DNA of 64,000 nucleotides from Phytophthora quininea. Lineage: Eukaryota > Oomycota > Peronosporomycetes > Peronosporales > Peronosporaceae. A program made the translations under genes and the position numbers. Where the stretch lies: contig JAAVTG010000537.1 in the NCBI GenBank assembly GCA_011947345.1, forward strand, positions 42,148 to 106,147, read 5' to 3'. The notes under the pieces were generated by a model that was given only the letters and a program-made list of their open reading frames with translations, was not told the DNA's origin and ran no database searches. Shown here one piece after another: positions 24,088 to 34,567 of the stretch (its first letter is position 1; every line of letters begins with the position of its first letter).

Positions 24088-24795
24088 GAGAGACTTCTTG
24101 GGCTTGACTTGAGCTGGTCCCGGCGAATCGAGGAATGAGCGAGCGGCTGCGAGTCTCCTTTACGAGGACCTCCTTGCGCCACTTGGTCTCGTCTGCATTG
24201 ACCGTAGCCATCGACTACAAGTCCAGTATCCTGCTGACCAAAGTCCTTCTCCTTCCAGCGGAGACCGTTGGAATGAGCCATGGCCTTGTTGTGGTGTCAT
24301 CCTGCGTCGGGCGTTCATGGCGCCAACGCCTTGTTGGCAGCCTGGGAAAGACATCTCGATCGTGCCTTGATGGTCGAAATCTTGCTGGTCGACGGTGGTA
24401 CTGCCGAGGTCCATGTGCGGGAAGGGAGACGCTCGGAGTTGGACAGCCTGTCCAGGCAAGGTGGATCTAAATTCCTTGCTCCGAACACCGCTTACAGCCG
24501 TGCAAGTTCATGGTCAGAAATCCTCGGCGCCGATAGTAAAACTTCCTGTGCACTTCATCCATGTGGCCAGTCCATGGGGTTTCGCCCTCCTTGCCAACAC
24601 GATTTTCTAGCGAGCTTTCCTTCATCTTCCTCCGACTTGATTGTACAGTCGGTCCAATTGAGAGGCATTGCTGCCGCGAACGAGCAAAAAGACAATTGTA
24701 TTTAGTCGTGCAATAGGCATCTCGTCTAATCACGAAGAGAATACAAGCTACACGCAGTACCTTGTCCACTACGCCCCCGGCCAACGTTTTCTCGG
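24088..24795. other. Intergenic, nothing recognised
   Basis: This region lies upstream of the pseudokinase and downstream of the mitochondrial carrier. A minus-strand frame continues a little above 24087 but has no match to the paralogue's start. No RNA gene or repeat is seen. Confidence 0.45.
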
Positions 24796-25671
24796 TCAAA
24801 TGAAGCTCTTGAAAAAGTCATAGGTCGCAAACTGCATGCCCATGTTCGGCATTGCCCGAACCAGCGTCGGCGTCAATCCACGGTAGTATACCGTCCACCC
24901 TTCGTTCCTCGCTAGCTTCACATAGCAGTCCCAGGCATTCTTGTACTGCCTGGTAACTCCCCCGCTCCCTGCATCTGCAGCCGTCTCCGGACTGTATCGT
25001 TTGGGTAGGTGAAGATGGTGGCCAGCACTCCTGCCCCACCTCCACACATGATCTTGCCCACAAAGCTCGCTTTCGGGTCGATGTCCTCGGGCAGCAACCC
25101 GGTCAGAATGTCGTACGACCCAAACTTGATTCCTTCGTAAGGCAGCGCTCCGAACAACGTGGGTCCGATGCCTCGAAAGAGCGCTCGGGGCCTTCCTCCT
25201 TCAGTGTCCGCATGAAGGTGTGGGCGATGCCGCTGTAGACCAAGTTCTCTCCGATCTGGCCCGACACTCTGGTCCTGATCAGGTCCAGTGGGTACGTCAC
25301 GATGGACGCCGTGAAGCCCGACAGACTGCCCGATACGAATGGCCCCCATCGAGGCATCTCCCCTGAGGGTTCATACTGCGGAAGAGCTCCTTGTAAAAGT
25401 CTGAGAAGGCGAAGAGCACCGCTTTGTGGGGAACCACCCGCACGCAGGCGGCCATGTTTCCTCGCCAGAAGCCCAGAATGCCCTCGCTCACGAAGATGCT
25501 GCGGGTGGTCTGCAGCATCCCCACGCTCTCGCCCGTCTGGCACACGATCTTGACGCGCTCAAAGGGCGCCACTACCGTCTTGGCCACGATGCCGGCGCCG
25601 CCGCCGGCCGCCATCTGCTTGATCTGTTTGGAGTTCCATTTGGGCGACGAGGAGAGCGTCGAGGAGGCCAT
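24796..25671 (-). CDS. Mitochondrial carrier family (SLC25) protein, CoA/nucleotide-carrier-like
   Basis: Inner-membrane solute exchanger with three repeats of about 100 residues. The three signature motifs are PFERVKIVCQT, PLDLIRTRVSG and PNDTVRRRLQM, each with PxxxxRxR-type spacing, and each repeat has the second-helix pattern (FWRGNMAACVRVVPHKAV; LFRGIGPTLFGALPYEGIKF; YYRGLTPTLVRAMPNMGMQF). The last repeat most resembles the SLC25A16/A42/Leu5 branch (CoA or adenine nucleotide carriers), but the substrate is a guess. Start MASSTLSSSP at 25671. Three frame breaks lie at C4 25360-25363, G4 25187-25190 and C5 24959-24963; one additional base in each gives a full-length carrier of about 290 residues. 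Confidence 0.88.
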
Positions 25672-25816
25672 CGAGGGGAAGGTCGAGGCAGCGAGTGACG
25701 CAATGCCACAATCGTCACAAATTTGGGTATAGTCGCAGTACCACGCTTACCCATCTTATCGGAAGTTGCCTTTCGGTGGTCGACGAGGTAAATGGGGTTT
25801 CCTGCCGGACCTGCTC

Positions 25817-26080
25817 CTAGCTTTGTTCGTGCAAGTAGACTCGACGCAGCGCAGGAGAAGACGCGAAGACAAAGATCGATGAGAGGATGCACGAGTCCAT
25901 GGCCACGTTGCTCCGGGAAAGCGCGCTGAGGAATGCCTCCATGACGTCAAGAGGCAGCGGGTCTTGCACTCGCTGGATCGGCTGGCGATGGAACTTCCTG
26001 AACTGCTGCAGGTACGGAAGCAGCTCCGATGGGACCAACATGTTGAGGTATTCCAGCGTCGAATCATTTTCCAGTATCAC
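25817..26080 (-). pseudogene. C-terminal fragment of an LRR-like oomycete protein
   Basis: An 87-codon frame with ENDSTLEYLNMLVPSELLPY and FRKFHRQPIQ, followed by LPLDVMEAFLSAL and a hydrophobic segment. The first part looks like the last leucine-rich repeat plus the C-terminal tail of a large oomycete LRR-type gene family. No upstream repeats are present in the window, so it is either a remnant or the last exon of something lost. It has no function of its own that I can argue for. Confidence 0.35.
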
Positions 26081-26287
26081 CAGCAGAGCCGCCGAATGCT
26101 CTTAGATCCGCGGTAGATTTGGTCAAAACTTGTCCCCCAACGGACTCCAGCACAAAGCTGCATCGGATCGAGTTCGAGTTGGACTAGACCTCAGTGATTT
26201 CGTCAAACTGCTGTGACCCTCTCCGCCCTTTGAATGTTGTCTAGATGATCGTAGCTTTCACTTCGGTAGCACACGCGAATCGGAATC

Positions 26288-26951
26288 TTAAGATTGCATT
26301 CCCAGCGTCATGTATAGCATGGCAATCCTGGTGTACTCCCGACTTGAATTGTCCATTGAACGGCAAAAGCGGATCAACTCGTGATTGAACGTCTGCTCTT
26401 GATTCCATTTAAGTTTCATGTCGATTAACAACAGAAATTGAGGCGCAATAGCCTCTTCGAATTCTTCTCGCCCCTCCTTTCCGAAAATCACCAAGCAATA
26501 GTGCTTCAATAGATGCATCCATGTGGAATGGTCCGCATGCTCCACTGCGCCAACGCTTCCCGTGCCAATCCTAACAATCTTTTGGAAATGTGCTTCATCT
26601 GATTCACACCAAGAACCACTTCGCATGCCACATCTCTTCGAATCGTAAGCAATGTCATAACCTCCCAGATCTTTTCATCGGTGTCTGGATACTGATCGAT
26701 ATGAGTGGGGCTAACGCCGAGCACCACGGCGCCAAGAAATTCCATCGCTGCTCCATCACAACAGTATGTTTCCCTCGATATCCAAATGAAACGAAATGGA
26801 TTTCCATTTTACGGTCAGTTGAGGAACTTGTAGTTGTAGTTGCCATATTTTGTTTCCAGTTGGGAAAGATTAAACAAGATATTTCCAAGATATGTGCACG
26901 AGAATGGCAGTCGACAAGATCAGGAAAGTTGTGAGGCACCACAGTATTCAT
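26288..26951 (-). CDS. Hypothetical protein in three overlapping frames
   Basis: Not recognised. Three successive minus-strand frames (26951-26655, 26745-26506, 26626-26288) overlap and each has protein-like composition: MEIHFVSFGYRGKHTVVMEQ, then FLGAVVLGVSPTHIDQYPD and EVMTLLTIRRDVACEVVLGV, then HLLKHYCLVIFGKEGREEF ending in MLYMTLGMQS. Two one-base shifts, like those in neighbouring conserved genes, would join them into a soluble protein of about 210 residues. No catalytic motif, signal peptide or membrane segment is seen. Confidence 0.45.
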
Positions 26952-27134
26952 TTTTCATAGTTCTATAACTAGTAGGCACTGGTAGTAGTTTCACAACGGC
27001 CGCCAAGATTGCCTCTTCATCACTCTAAAATAATACACCAACAGAGCTACGCTGTTCCTCGTCCTTGCTTCGTTCCTGCCTTCAACGCAGCTTCCTCGGC
27101 CCTAAAGACGTGGCTGGTCTCCCTAACGTGAAGT

Positions 27135-28491
27135 CTACTTCAGGAGTGGGTGCCACCATATTGCAACATATTTGGCGCTCTCAAGATTTTGTCCCGAGTC
27201 GTAGTTGATGCCGTCCTTGGTTGAAAGCCCCGCCACGATCCACGAGCCGATGGTTTCGTCCTGGCCCTGGATGACATAAAAGTTGTTGGTGGCCGGTTCA
27301 GTCTTGTTGAAGAAGTCCCAGGCCTTGGTGTAGTACTTTTGGATGCAGGTCGACGAGCCCTGCAGTCGATCGATGACATGGACGACACCGTCACGAACGG
27401 TGGACAGCATCTCGCAGTCGCCTTCAGAGTCGCCTGACCCGTAAATCGCAGCGGATCCATTGTGGAGTGGCTTTAGAACCGAATTGACGATGGTAGCTTT
27501 GCCGGGGCCCCAACTGATGGGGAAGTTGTCTTCGTACTCAGTTGTGGCTCGACCGGCTGCATCGGCCTTGAATTTTACGCCGTGCACGTGATCGTCTGGG
27601 ACTTCGTATCCCAAGCCGCCGAGACTGCTAGCTGCGCGCACATAGTTGGCTGGTGACGCACTGACAATATACACATCGAGGCCAGCAGCTCGTAGAGCAC
27701 GCATGATTGTCTCCTGCCCGTTGAAAATGCGCAGGCCCTTGTAGAACGGGCCCGTGACTGGGAAATCGCCTGTCGATGTGAACGGTTCCGTCTTGAGCTC
27801 TTGGCCCAGATGCCAGCGGGTGGCGTACTGAACGACGAACTTGACTTCGCCCTCGGTCATGTTGGCGGTCAGCAACGGGAGAACTCCCATGCCAATTTTC
27901 AGAGCCCACTCAGAGTAGGGGTCTCCACCGTCGCGACTCCAAAGAGCGTGCAGTAGAAACGCCATTTTGGCACGAAAGTTGACGAACTCCTTGGTCGTCT
28001 TCACTTGATAAATAGGAGTGAACGGGGCACTTGTGATGTGGTGGTACATCCGAGCGATGTGGGCGTGGTACAGCACCTCGTAGTCCTTTGCAGCTTCTTC
28101 GATGGCGGTCGCCAGAGTCACGTTCGTCTTGTTCACGTCCTGCCCGATGACTGTGTTGATGCCATTCATGAGGCAGTTGTCATTGCTGTTGGAGGTGTAG
28201 CCCATTGAGAAGATCGACTTGAAGGCGTCTGGGGAGATGCGAAACTTGAGCTGTTCAACTTGGTAGTAGGCAGTGGCGTAGGCCACGTCACCGAAGACGC
28301 ACGTGTTGTCCCAGTCGAAGACGGCGTAGGCTTGGCCGGGGACGGAGAGAGCTTACGTTACCGAGTAAGCCGCCAATTTTCTGGCTGACGTGATCGGGAG
28401 CTTCCGCCACAATGAAGTTGTCGGTGGCGGCGACAGAGGTGAGGAATACTATCGCCAAAACTGCGGCACGAAGAAAGTGGGCCATGGTCAT
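27135..28491 (-). CDS. Secreted HAD-superfamily phosphatase, paralogue 1
   Basis: Start MTMAHF at 28491 (or MAHF at 28485), with a clear signal peptide (FLRAAVLAIVFLTSVAA), so secreted or vacuolar. HAD motifs: FDWDNTC (motif I, both Asp present), VYIVSASP (motif II), GPGKATIV (motif III Lys) and YGSGDSEGDCEML (motif IV). The family resembles extracellular phosphatases such as phosphorylcholine or phosphoserine phosphatases; the substrate is not determined. A frame break lies just before motif I, around 28335-28350, in a CT/C-rich stretch (one base extra or two short). A good initiator-like motif lies at 28522-28537. Two further paralogues lie at 32452-33797 and 34568-35910. Confidence 0.85.
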
Positions 28492-28521
28492 GGTATGTCG
28501 ATGGTGCTGGGAGTTGGGAGG

Positions 28522-28537
28522 CAACTTGACGAATGAA
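28522..28537 (-). promoter_or_regulatory. Oomycete initiator (Inr)-like element
   Basis: The minus strand reads TTCATTCGTCAAGTTG, close to the oomycete Inr consensus (TCATTYYNCAAYTT), 31 bp upstream of the HAD start codon. Confidence 0.6.
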
Positions 28538-29114
28538 CGAATTGACCACACTCCACATCGAGTGAGCTCGCGATTCAACAACTGGCAGACTCAGTTGAAA
28601 TACGTAGTAAAAAGGATAGGAGATATCCAGTCAAAGTTATTGGCGTCGTCACGCCTACATTGTAGGTGATACCATCCTCAGTGCTGAAATCTCCGATGTT
28701 TTTGTGCTGAGTTCCGTCATTTCAAGCCCTTCTTAGGCAATAGCTGCAGATGCAAGCCGAAGCGCTCGGGTAGGAATTCATATCTCCAACTTTCGATGTT
28801 CGCGAAGTTGTACGTACACACTTCATTTCTTGCTTACGAGGGATCCGACCTACGTCTCAACTTCTCGACAGCAGCATTTCATCATCGCTGCCTTTGAAGC
28901 GTGCGTGGCTCACGCTCCGTCGGACCCCTCGCTGGCAACACGCATTCCGGCTGTTATAGCGGCACTCGGCACCCGGCAACTCGAGCATCGCGCACCGCCG
29001 CAGACAAGCAGAGGAAAGTAAACTAACAACTCATCATCGAACGTACTGGGACCAAAAGCTTGGCCTTTTGGGTGATGGCGGTCTCCACCTCGGATACACC
29101 CATGGAACCACTAG

Positions 29115-31889
29115 TCACACGAAGTACATTGCGCTCTTCATGGACTGGTGCACGTCGTACATGCGCGTGTCCGTCTCAGGGGCAGTATCGCCCGAGACGT
29201 TCGAGGCCGTGTCACTGCCATCCACAAGGAAGAACCGCGCACGGAAGGCCACGAGATGCGAGTAGTAGGCCGACGGGACCATCGACACCGACCGCGTGCA
29301 GCGTGCAAACGTGTAGCACAGACGGTAAGTGAGCGTCTGCAGCTCGTCCGCCGTAAAGCCGATCTCGTTCACGAGCACATGGTAGTGCGTTGGGCGACTG
29401 GTGCCCTGCAGGCCTGCGTGGCTCATCAAGTAAAAGTCGTTCTCGATCGGGTGGCAGATTCCCGAGTCCACAACGGTGCCTGCCTTCACGTTGCCGCTGC
29501 GATCGGCATCTTTGGCGTTGTCTGGGAACAGCCGAGTGTTGTGGCGCTTCTGGACGATCACAAACGTGATCGGCGGATTGTAGTCCTTCTCGAGCATCGC
29601 GCAGGCCTGACGAATAGCAGTCACCTCGTAGTTGACAACCATGTGGAACTGGCCTTCACTGACACCGTCACGGTAGAACACGATGCGCTCCGGCTTACCG
29701 TGAGTCATGCGATAGAAACTTTTCATCATCTCGACCACCATGTCTCGCAGCTCCATAATTTGCTCCACGCGGTGGCCTTGGGCTCGGATGGTCGACGTGT
29801 GGCGAATGAAGTTCGCGTCCATCGAGGCTGTCACCGCCGCGATGGATGGACGCGTCCTGTCCATCGGACTGGGGTGCGTCACGTCAGCCCCAAAGATGAT
29901 GGTACGTGAGGCCGACACGCGCGGCAGGCCGCCTTGGATCACAGCGTTCTTGCCGCCAAGCTTCGTGTTCACCTTCATCAAGATGTTGGCGATGTATTGC
30001 GGATTGCATTTGGGAATGTGCTTCGCTAGCATGCACTGCGACACGATGCCCATGCCTGCTTCTGTGTCTGACATCAACTTGAGCTCACCGTAAGAGCGAG
30101 CATCCGAGACAGGATTAATCATCCAAATGAGCTGCGGCGTTTGTTTGTACGTGCTCGTAGCATCCTTGACTGCGGTCTGAAACAAGCTGCGGACGGAGTC
30201 TTGTCGATTTTGCTTCTGCACAATAGGCGGCATCGCTTTCGGGCCTCGCATGCCCAGCTGCCCCATTTGGGCAACAACGGCGCTAAAGAATTTGTGAATC
30301 TCTTGCGTTGAGCAGCGTCTCGGATCGCACATGCTGACAACCGCCCAGGATTGGAACTGTGCAGGACTGTTGAACCGTTTGCCGCGCATGTTCCAAGCTC
30401 CATCACGCGGGCTCTCGCGACCCCCACCACTGTACTCGAGCGTAGGAGGCGGAAGCTGGCGGCCGGTCGTCTCCACCATCCTCGGCTCAACCTCCAGCCC
30501 GAACGCCCGCAGCGTCGGGTCCGTGTTGAAGCCCGCGTCGCATAACTTTTGCTCGATCGAACGCTTGCGAGCGTCAGGCTTGGTGCAAGTGAACTTGATC
30601 ATGTTCGCTACCTGCTTATCCGTCACCTTGCGAGGACACTTTTGTCCTGCCATAATGTGGCACACTTCCATGGGTAGATAGTTTTTCTTCTGCGGGGCTC
30701 CGACGTGTAGACACGGCAATTTGGGGTACCGCAGACGAATTCGATAGGTCTGCTGGAAGTACTCAACAATCGACATGCGCTGGCCCTGGTCGTTCTCGAA
30801 GAACGTGTTCTCGGCACTATTCCTCGACAGTCCGTTGACACGATAGCTACGTCTCACACCAGGACGGTGCGTAATGTTCACCTTGACGCCTCGGATGGCC
30901 TTGGCGAAGTCCTTGTGCTGATACTGATTCAGACTTGTCGGCACGGCTCGCAACGACAGCGACGTGACCAGGTAGTCAACCACGTCCATCTCCTCCACAA
31001 AAGCCGTCGCAGCCAGGTCGAGATTCACCACGAGTCGGTTCTGCGTGGCTCGGATGCTCTGGAAGTAGCCAAACCACAGCTCCGCTCCTTCTCCGAGGCT
31101 TGTCGCCCCATTCCCGTGGAACAAGTTCCGCCCCACCACCGTGAACCTCTGCGCCGCTGTGTGGCGCAACGCCACGTCCAGCGCCTGCAGCGCGTCGTAC
31201 GGCGTGTAGTTCAGCCGGCCCGCAAAGAGCTCCTCCAGCTGCTGCATGCGGATGGCCACCGGGTCCGCCTCCTTCACCACCGCCGAGAAACTCCTCTGTC
31301 GCCCACCGTCGTCCGGCAGCTGCAGGTCTGCGAACTCCTGGACCTGAAAGGGCAGTCTGCCGGGGCTGTAGATGTTCTTGCGATTGTCGCTCACCACGAA
31401 GGAGCGAGGGAACTGTCGGCGCAGTTCCTGCACCAGCGCAGTCATGATCTTGCCCGCCAGCGTCTTGGGGGCCGTCACTCCCAAAGCTCTGCCCGTTCTC
31501 GGCCATGGCCACGTCGTAGTGGTAGACGTCTCCAGCCAGGTTCAACTTGACCTTGAAATGGTTCGCATGGAGCTTGACGGCTCGCCCGGCGGTGCCGAAG
31601 CCTGGACGCGGAGGGAAATGGGTCTGCACCAGCGGCTGCACCAGAGTGGGGGCTGGACCGGCGACCCGGGCCTTACCTTCGAGCTCGGACGCCAGCTGCT
31701 CGGCGGAAGGAGCCGCGCGCGCTGGCGGAGGGGAGGCGCGTGCGTTTGAGGAGGGGGAGGGGAAGGCGGTGGCGCTTGGGCTGGCGCCGGGCCTCGTCCA
31801 CGGCCGCGTCCACGACCACGACCACGACCTCTACCCTGGCCTTGGTTGCCTTGGCCTTGGCCTTGCGATGCTTGTCGGCGTCCTGGCAT
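29115..31889 (-). CDS. AGO: Argonaute protein, left copy
   Basis: Small-RNA-guided silencing effector of about 924 residues. The start MPGRRQASQG at 31889 lies behind an Inr-like motif. The N-terminus is a GRG-repeat tail (arginine methylation and Tudor-binding type). N, PAZ (YPKLPCLHVG region), MID and PIWI domains follow. The PIWI slicer residues are all present: GADVTHP (Asp), MELRDMV (glutamate finger), YRDGVSEGQF (Asp) and THYHVLV (His), ending in AYYSHLVAFRARFF. Slicing activity is therefore likely. Two frame breaks exist, in a C-rich run at 31753-31757 and between about 31474 and 31500. The last 789 residues are in one uninterrupted frame, identical to those of the copy at 41631-44404. 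Confidence 0.93.
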
Positions 31890-31910
31890 CTTGAAGAATG
31901 AAGGGAACGT

Positions 31911-31923
31911 GGTTGAAATGAGG
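31911..31923 (-). promoter_or_regulatory. Oomycete Inr-like element of left AGO
   Basis: The minus strand reads CCTCATTTCAACC, 22 bp upstream of the start codon; it is identical in the right arm at 41597-41609. Confidence 0.55.
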
Positions 31924-32167
31924 TGTTGGGTCAATGACACCCCGTTAAAATCGATATGGATACGTCGAATGTGGCTGTGGGGGCAAACGTCACTACCGTG
32001 GTTGAAGTGAGAACCGATAACCCGGTGAAATGCCATGTCCTGAAACAGTTGATGCACCTGACGCGTCCGTTGCCGTTGCGTCTCCGATCTTGAAGAGAAG
32101 TGGACCGAAATCTGGCGACGCTGGTCGAGAGTGCCGCGGACAAAGCTATGAGAAGGCAGGCCTTCGG

Positions 32168-32357
32168 TGTTGGAAAGCGCAGTCCCGCAAACGCTCTATA
32201 GATGCAACGACAACTTGTTATATGCTCAGCTTCTTCCTGACTGAACTAATGTATGCAAAGCCACTAGCCGCCTAGATCTTCTGACTACGTGGTCCACTTC
32301 AGTAACTACACAACCGGTGTTGTGCTCTTGCTAACGGCAGGAGCTCACGTTCCAACA
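32168..32357 (-). repeat. Solo LTR of a copia element (190 bp)
   Basis: Begins TGTTGGAA and ends TTCCAACA. It is flanked by the 5-bp target duplication CCGAA (seen as TTCGG on the plus strand at 32163-32167 and 32358-32362). At the three positions where the two LTRs of the full element differ, it matches the 5' LTR (36005-36194). It sits at the position in the left arm that corresponds to the full element in the right arm. Confidence 0.93.
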
Positions 32358-32451
32358 TTCGGGGCATGCACGATGGTTGGAATTAGAGTTAAGCTGTAGT
32401 GGGGCGCCACACCACCACGAGTCGGGCTAATTAACGGCGCTGCTCTCTGTC

Positions 32452-33797
32452 TTACACCTCCAGGAACTGGTAGGCCGCACAGCCGTCGTAGGCGGTCACG
32501 CCCGACTTGTACGAGACGCCGTCCGTAGTGGTGAAGCCCGACGTGATCCACGAGCCGATGGTCTGGTCTTGGCCCTGCAGCAGGTACGTGTTGTTCGTGC
32601 TGGGCTCCGTCGTGTTAAAGTACTCGCAGGCCTTTTGGTAGAACGCGTTAATGCAGGTGGAGTTGTCCTGCAAGCGGTTGATGACATCGATAATGCCGCC
32701 GCGCACAGTGCTGAGCATCTCGCAGTCGCCGTCCGAGTCTCCGGAGCCGTAGATTGGAGCGGAACCATTGTGCATGGGCTTCAAAATGGTCTCGACAATC
32801 GTCCCTTGCCAGGACCCCACGTGATGGGGTAGTTGTCTTCGAGCACGGGGGTGAACAGGCCAGCCTCGTCAGTCTTGAAGCGGACTGCGTACACATTGCT
32901 GTTGGGCACCATGTTCCCAAGCCCAAGCAGGTTAGCGGCCTCCTCCGTCACAATTTGAGGCGACGCGCTTATCACAAACACGTCCATGTCCGCTGCACGC
33001 AGAGCTCGCATTGTGGCCTCCTGTCCGTTGAACAAGCGGATACCCTTTGTGAACCAACCCTTAACGACCAGGTCGCCACTTGAGCTGAACGTGAGGTCTT
33101 CAAGTGCTTGGGCCATGTTCCACTGGAGACCAGATCGGACAACAGACTTCATCTCCTCCTCCGTCATGCCCACAAACAACCGCGGGAGGACACTCATCCC
33201 GATGGTTTGGGCACAGTCCGAATACCAATCGCCTCCGTCCATGAGCTCGATGCTGTTGAGCAGGAATCCCACTTTGGCTCGGAAGTTTTGATACTCGGTG
33301 GTCTTCTTGATCGCATCCAACGAGATGTTGGTCACCGAGTCGGTGAGGTTGAACGTCGGGGCGACATAGGCGTCGTAAAGAACTTTGTAGTCCTTGGCCG
33401 TATTGCTCGTAGCCACTGCCAACGTCACGTTCGCGCCATTCGCATCCTGGCCGATGATCGTGTTTGTACCGTTGACGAAGCAGGCATCGCCGCTGGTCGA
33501 GTTGTAGCCCATGGAGAAGACTTGTTCGAAGTCCTCGGGGGCAAAGCGGATACTCAAGCTGTCGACTTGGTAGTAGGCCATGGTGTATGACAGATCACCG
33601 AACATGCTGGTGCTGCTCCAGTCGAAGACGGCGTAGGCCTCGCTGGAAGCCCGAAGAGAGTCAACGTTGTCAAGCAAATTGCCGATAGCCTTGTTGTTGT
33701 AGTCCGGTGCCTCGGCTGCGATAAAGTAGTTGGAGGCCGAGACAGCGGGCGCCAGCAACACAGCCGTAAAGGCAACGCACCCCAGGAAGCGAGCCAT
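32452..33797 (-). CDS. Secreted HAD-superfamily phosphatase, paralogue 2, motif I altered
   Basis: Start MARFLGCVAF at 33797 with a signal peptide (AFTAVLLAPAVSA) and a strong Inr 25 bp upstream. Motif I reads FDWSSTS instead of FDWDNTC, so the second, acid/base Asp is lost. Motif II (VFVISASP) and motif IV (YGSGDSDGDCEML) are present. Asn-x-Thr glycosylation sites are common, as expected for an extracellular protein. The last part, from FKTDEAGLFTP onward, is the same at DNA level as in the gene at 34568, whereas the first two thirds differ. A one-base break occurs at the C3 run 32803-32805 and is shared by both arms. Without the second Asp, phosphatase activity is doubtful. Confidence 0.85.
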
Positions 33798-33821
33798 GGC
33801 GCGGGGTGGTGTGCCCAGGGC

Positions 33822-33837
33822 AAGTTGCGGAATGAAA
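33822..33837 (-). promoter_or_regulatory. Oomycete Inr element of HAD paralogue 2
   Basis: The minus strand reads TTTCATTCCGCAACTT, an almost perfect oomycete initiator, 25 bp upstream of the ATG at 33797. Confidence 0.7.
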
Positions 33838-34522
33838 AGTATCCTTTTCGCGATTAAAAGTTTCTGATCTGGTCGAGCGTCCTCCACCACAGAGCGAGCG
33901 AGTGCTGCCCATGTGGGATAACCCGATCGGGATGTGGGGTCGCCGGAGCGGGGAAGTCGCCACCAACGCTGAGTGCTCCATTTGCACTCATCGTCGATAA
34001 CTCCGCGCAGACTGCAAGCATCTGATGGTCTCGACAATCTCCGTCACGTCTGACTCCGCGCTCGCTGCTTATAATTTACCGTGCTCGAAAGCTGTCCGCC
34101 GTCTTTAATTTTCAGTTTTGCTAATGGCGCTACCATGATCGCAACAACTTTCACACTGGTGTGGAAAGCAATGACGTGTCTAGTGCTTTACTACATGTAG
34201 TTTACGACCGCGTTGAACTGCAAACAGGGATCGCGTTTGTAAATGTGTTGGATGAGTGCTAGTCGCACCGGCGTGGCAATCGTTTCATGATTACCAGGGC
34301 TTTGTTGGGTATTGTGCCACAGCTCAATGAAAGAAACTTCATCTTTCAAACCTGACTGCATCATCAACATATGCTTGCCGTCCTCCTTGAGCGAGTGCTA
34401 GGCCAGCACTCATCCACTTTAGCCCTCAGGACGTCGCCCACCACTCTCCACATCCTCGTTGATCAAGATACAGCATCAAAGCTGTGGAGACAGACATTCG
34501 TTGAGATTGTCTCGACCGCAGA

Positions 34523-34536
34523 TCATTTCCCAATTT
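34523..34536 (+). promoter_or_regulatory. Oomycete Inr element of HAD paralogue 3
   Basis: TCATTTCCCAATTT, an almost perfect oomycete initiator, 31 bp upstream of the ATG at 34568. Confidence 0.7.
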
Positions 34537-34567
34537 GCTTTGATCTTGGCACTCCCAAGTGGCTGCC

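Larger units (their letters stand above)
28822..32879 (-). repeat. Left arm of a large inverted duplication (about 4.06 kb)
   Basis: Reverse-complement copy of 35483-44697 once the internal part of the copia element there is left out. The outer edge is at about 28822/44697 (TCATTTCTT with one mismatch near the end). The inner edge is at 32879/35483, inside the HAD coding region at the bases for Phe-Lys-Thr-Asp-Glu. I see only a handful of differences: a few single-base substitutions and run-length changes such as C5 versus C4. It contains the Argonaute gene, a solo LTR and the 3' end of a HAD gene. Confidence 0.92.

Noticed and set aside
29148..29909. 253-codon plus-strand open frame (and its mirror at 43610-44371)
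   Set aside because: Exactly antisense to the conserved PIWI domain of AGO; His/Arg/Val-rich shadow caused by codon bias.
30867..31550. 227-codon plus-strand open frame (mirror at 41969-42652)
   Set aside because: Antisense to the AGO N-terminal and PAZ region; no protein character of its own.
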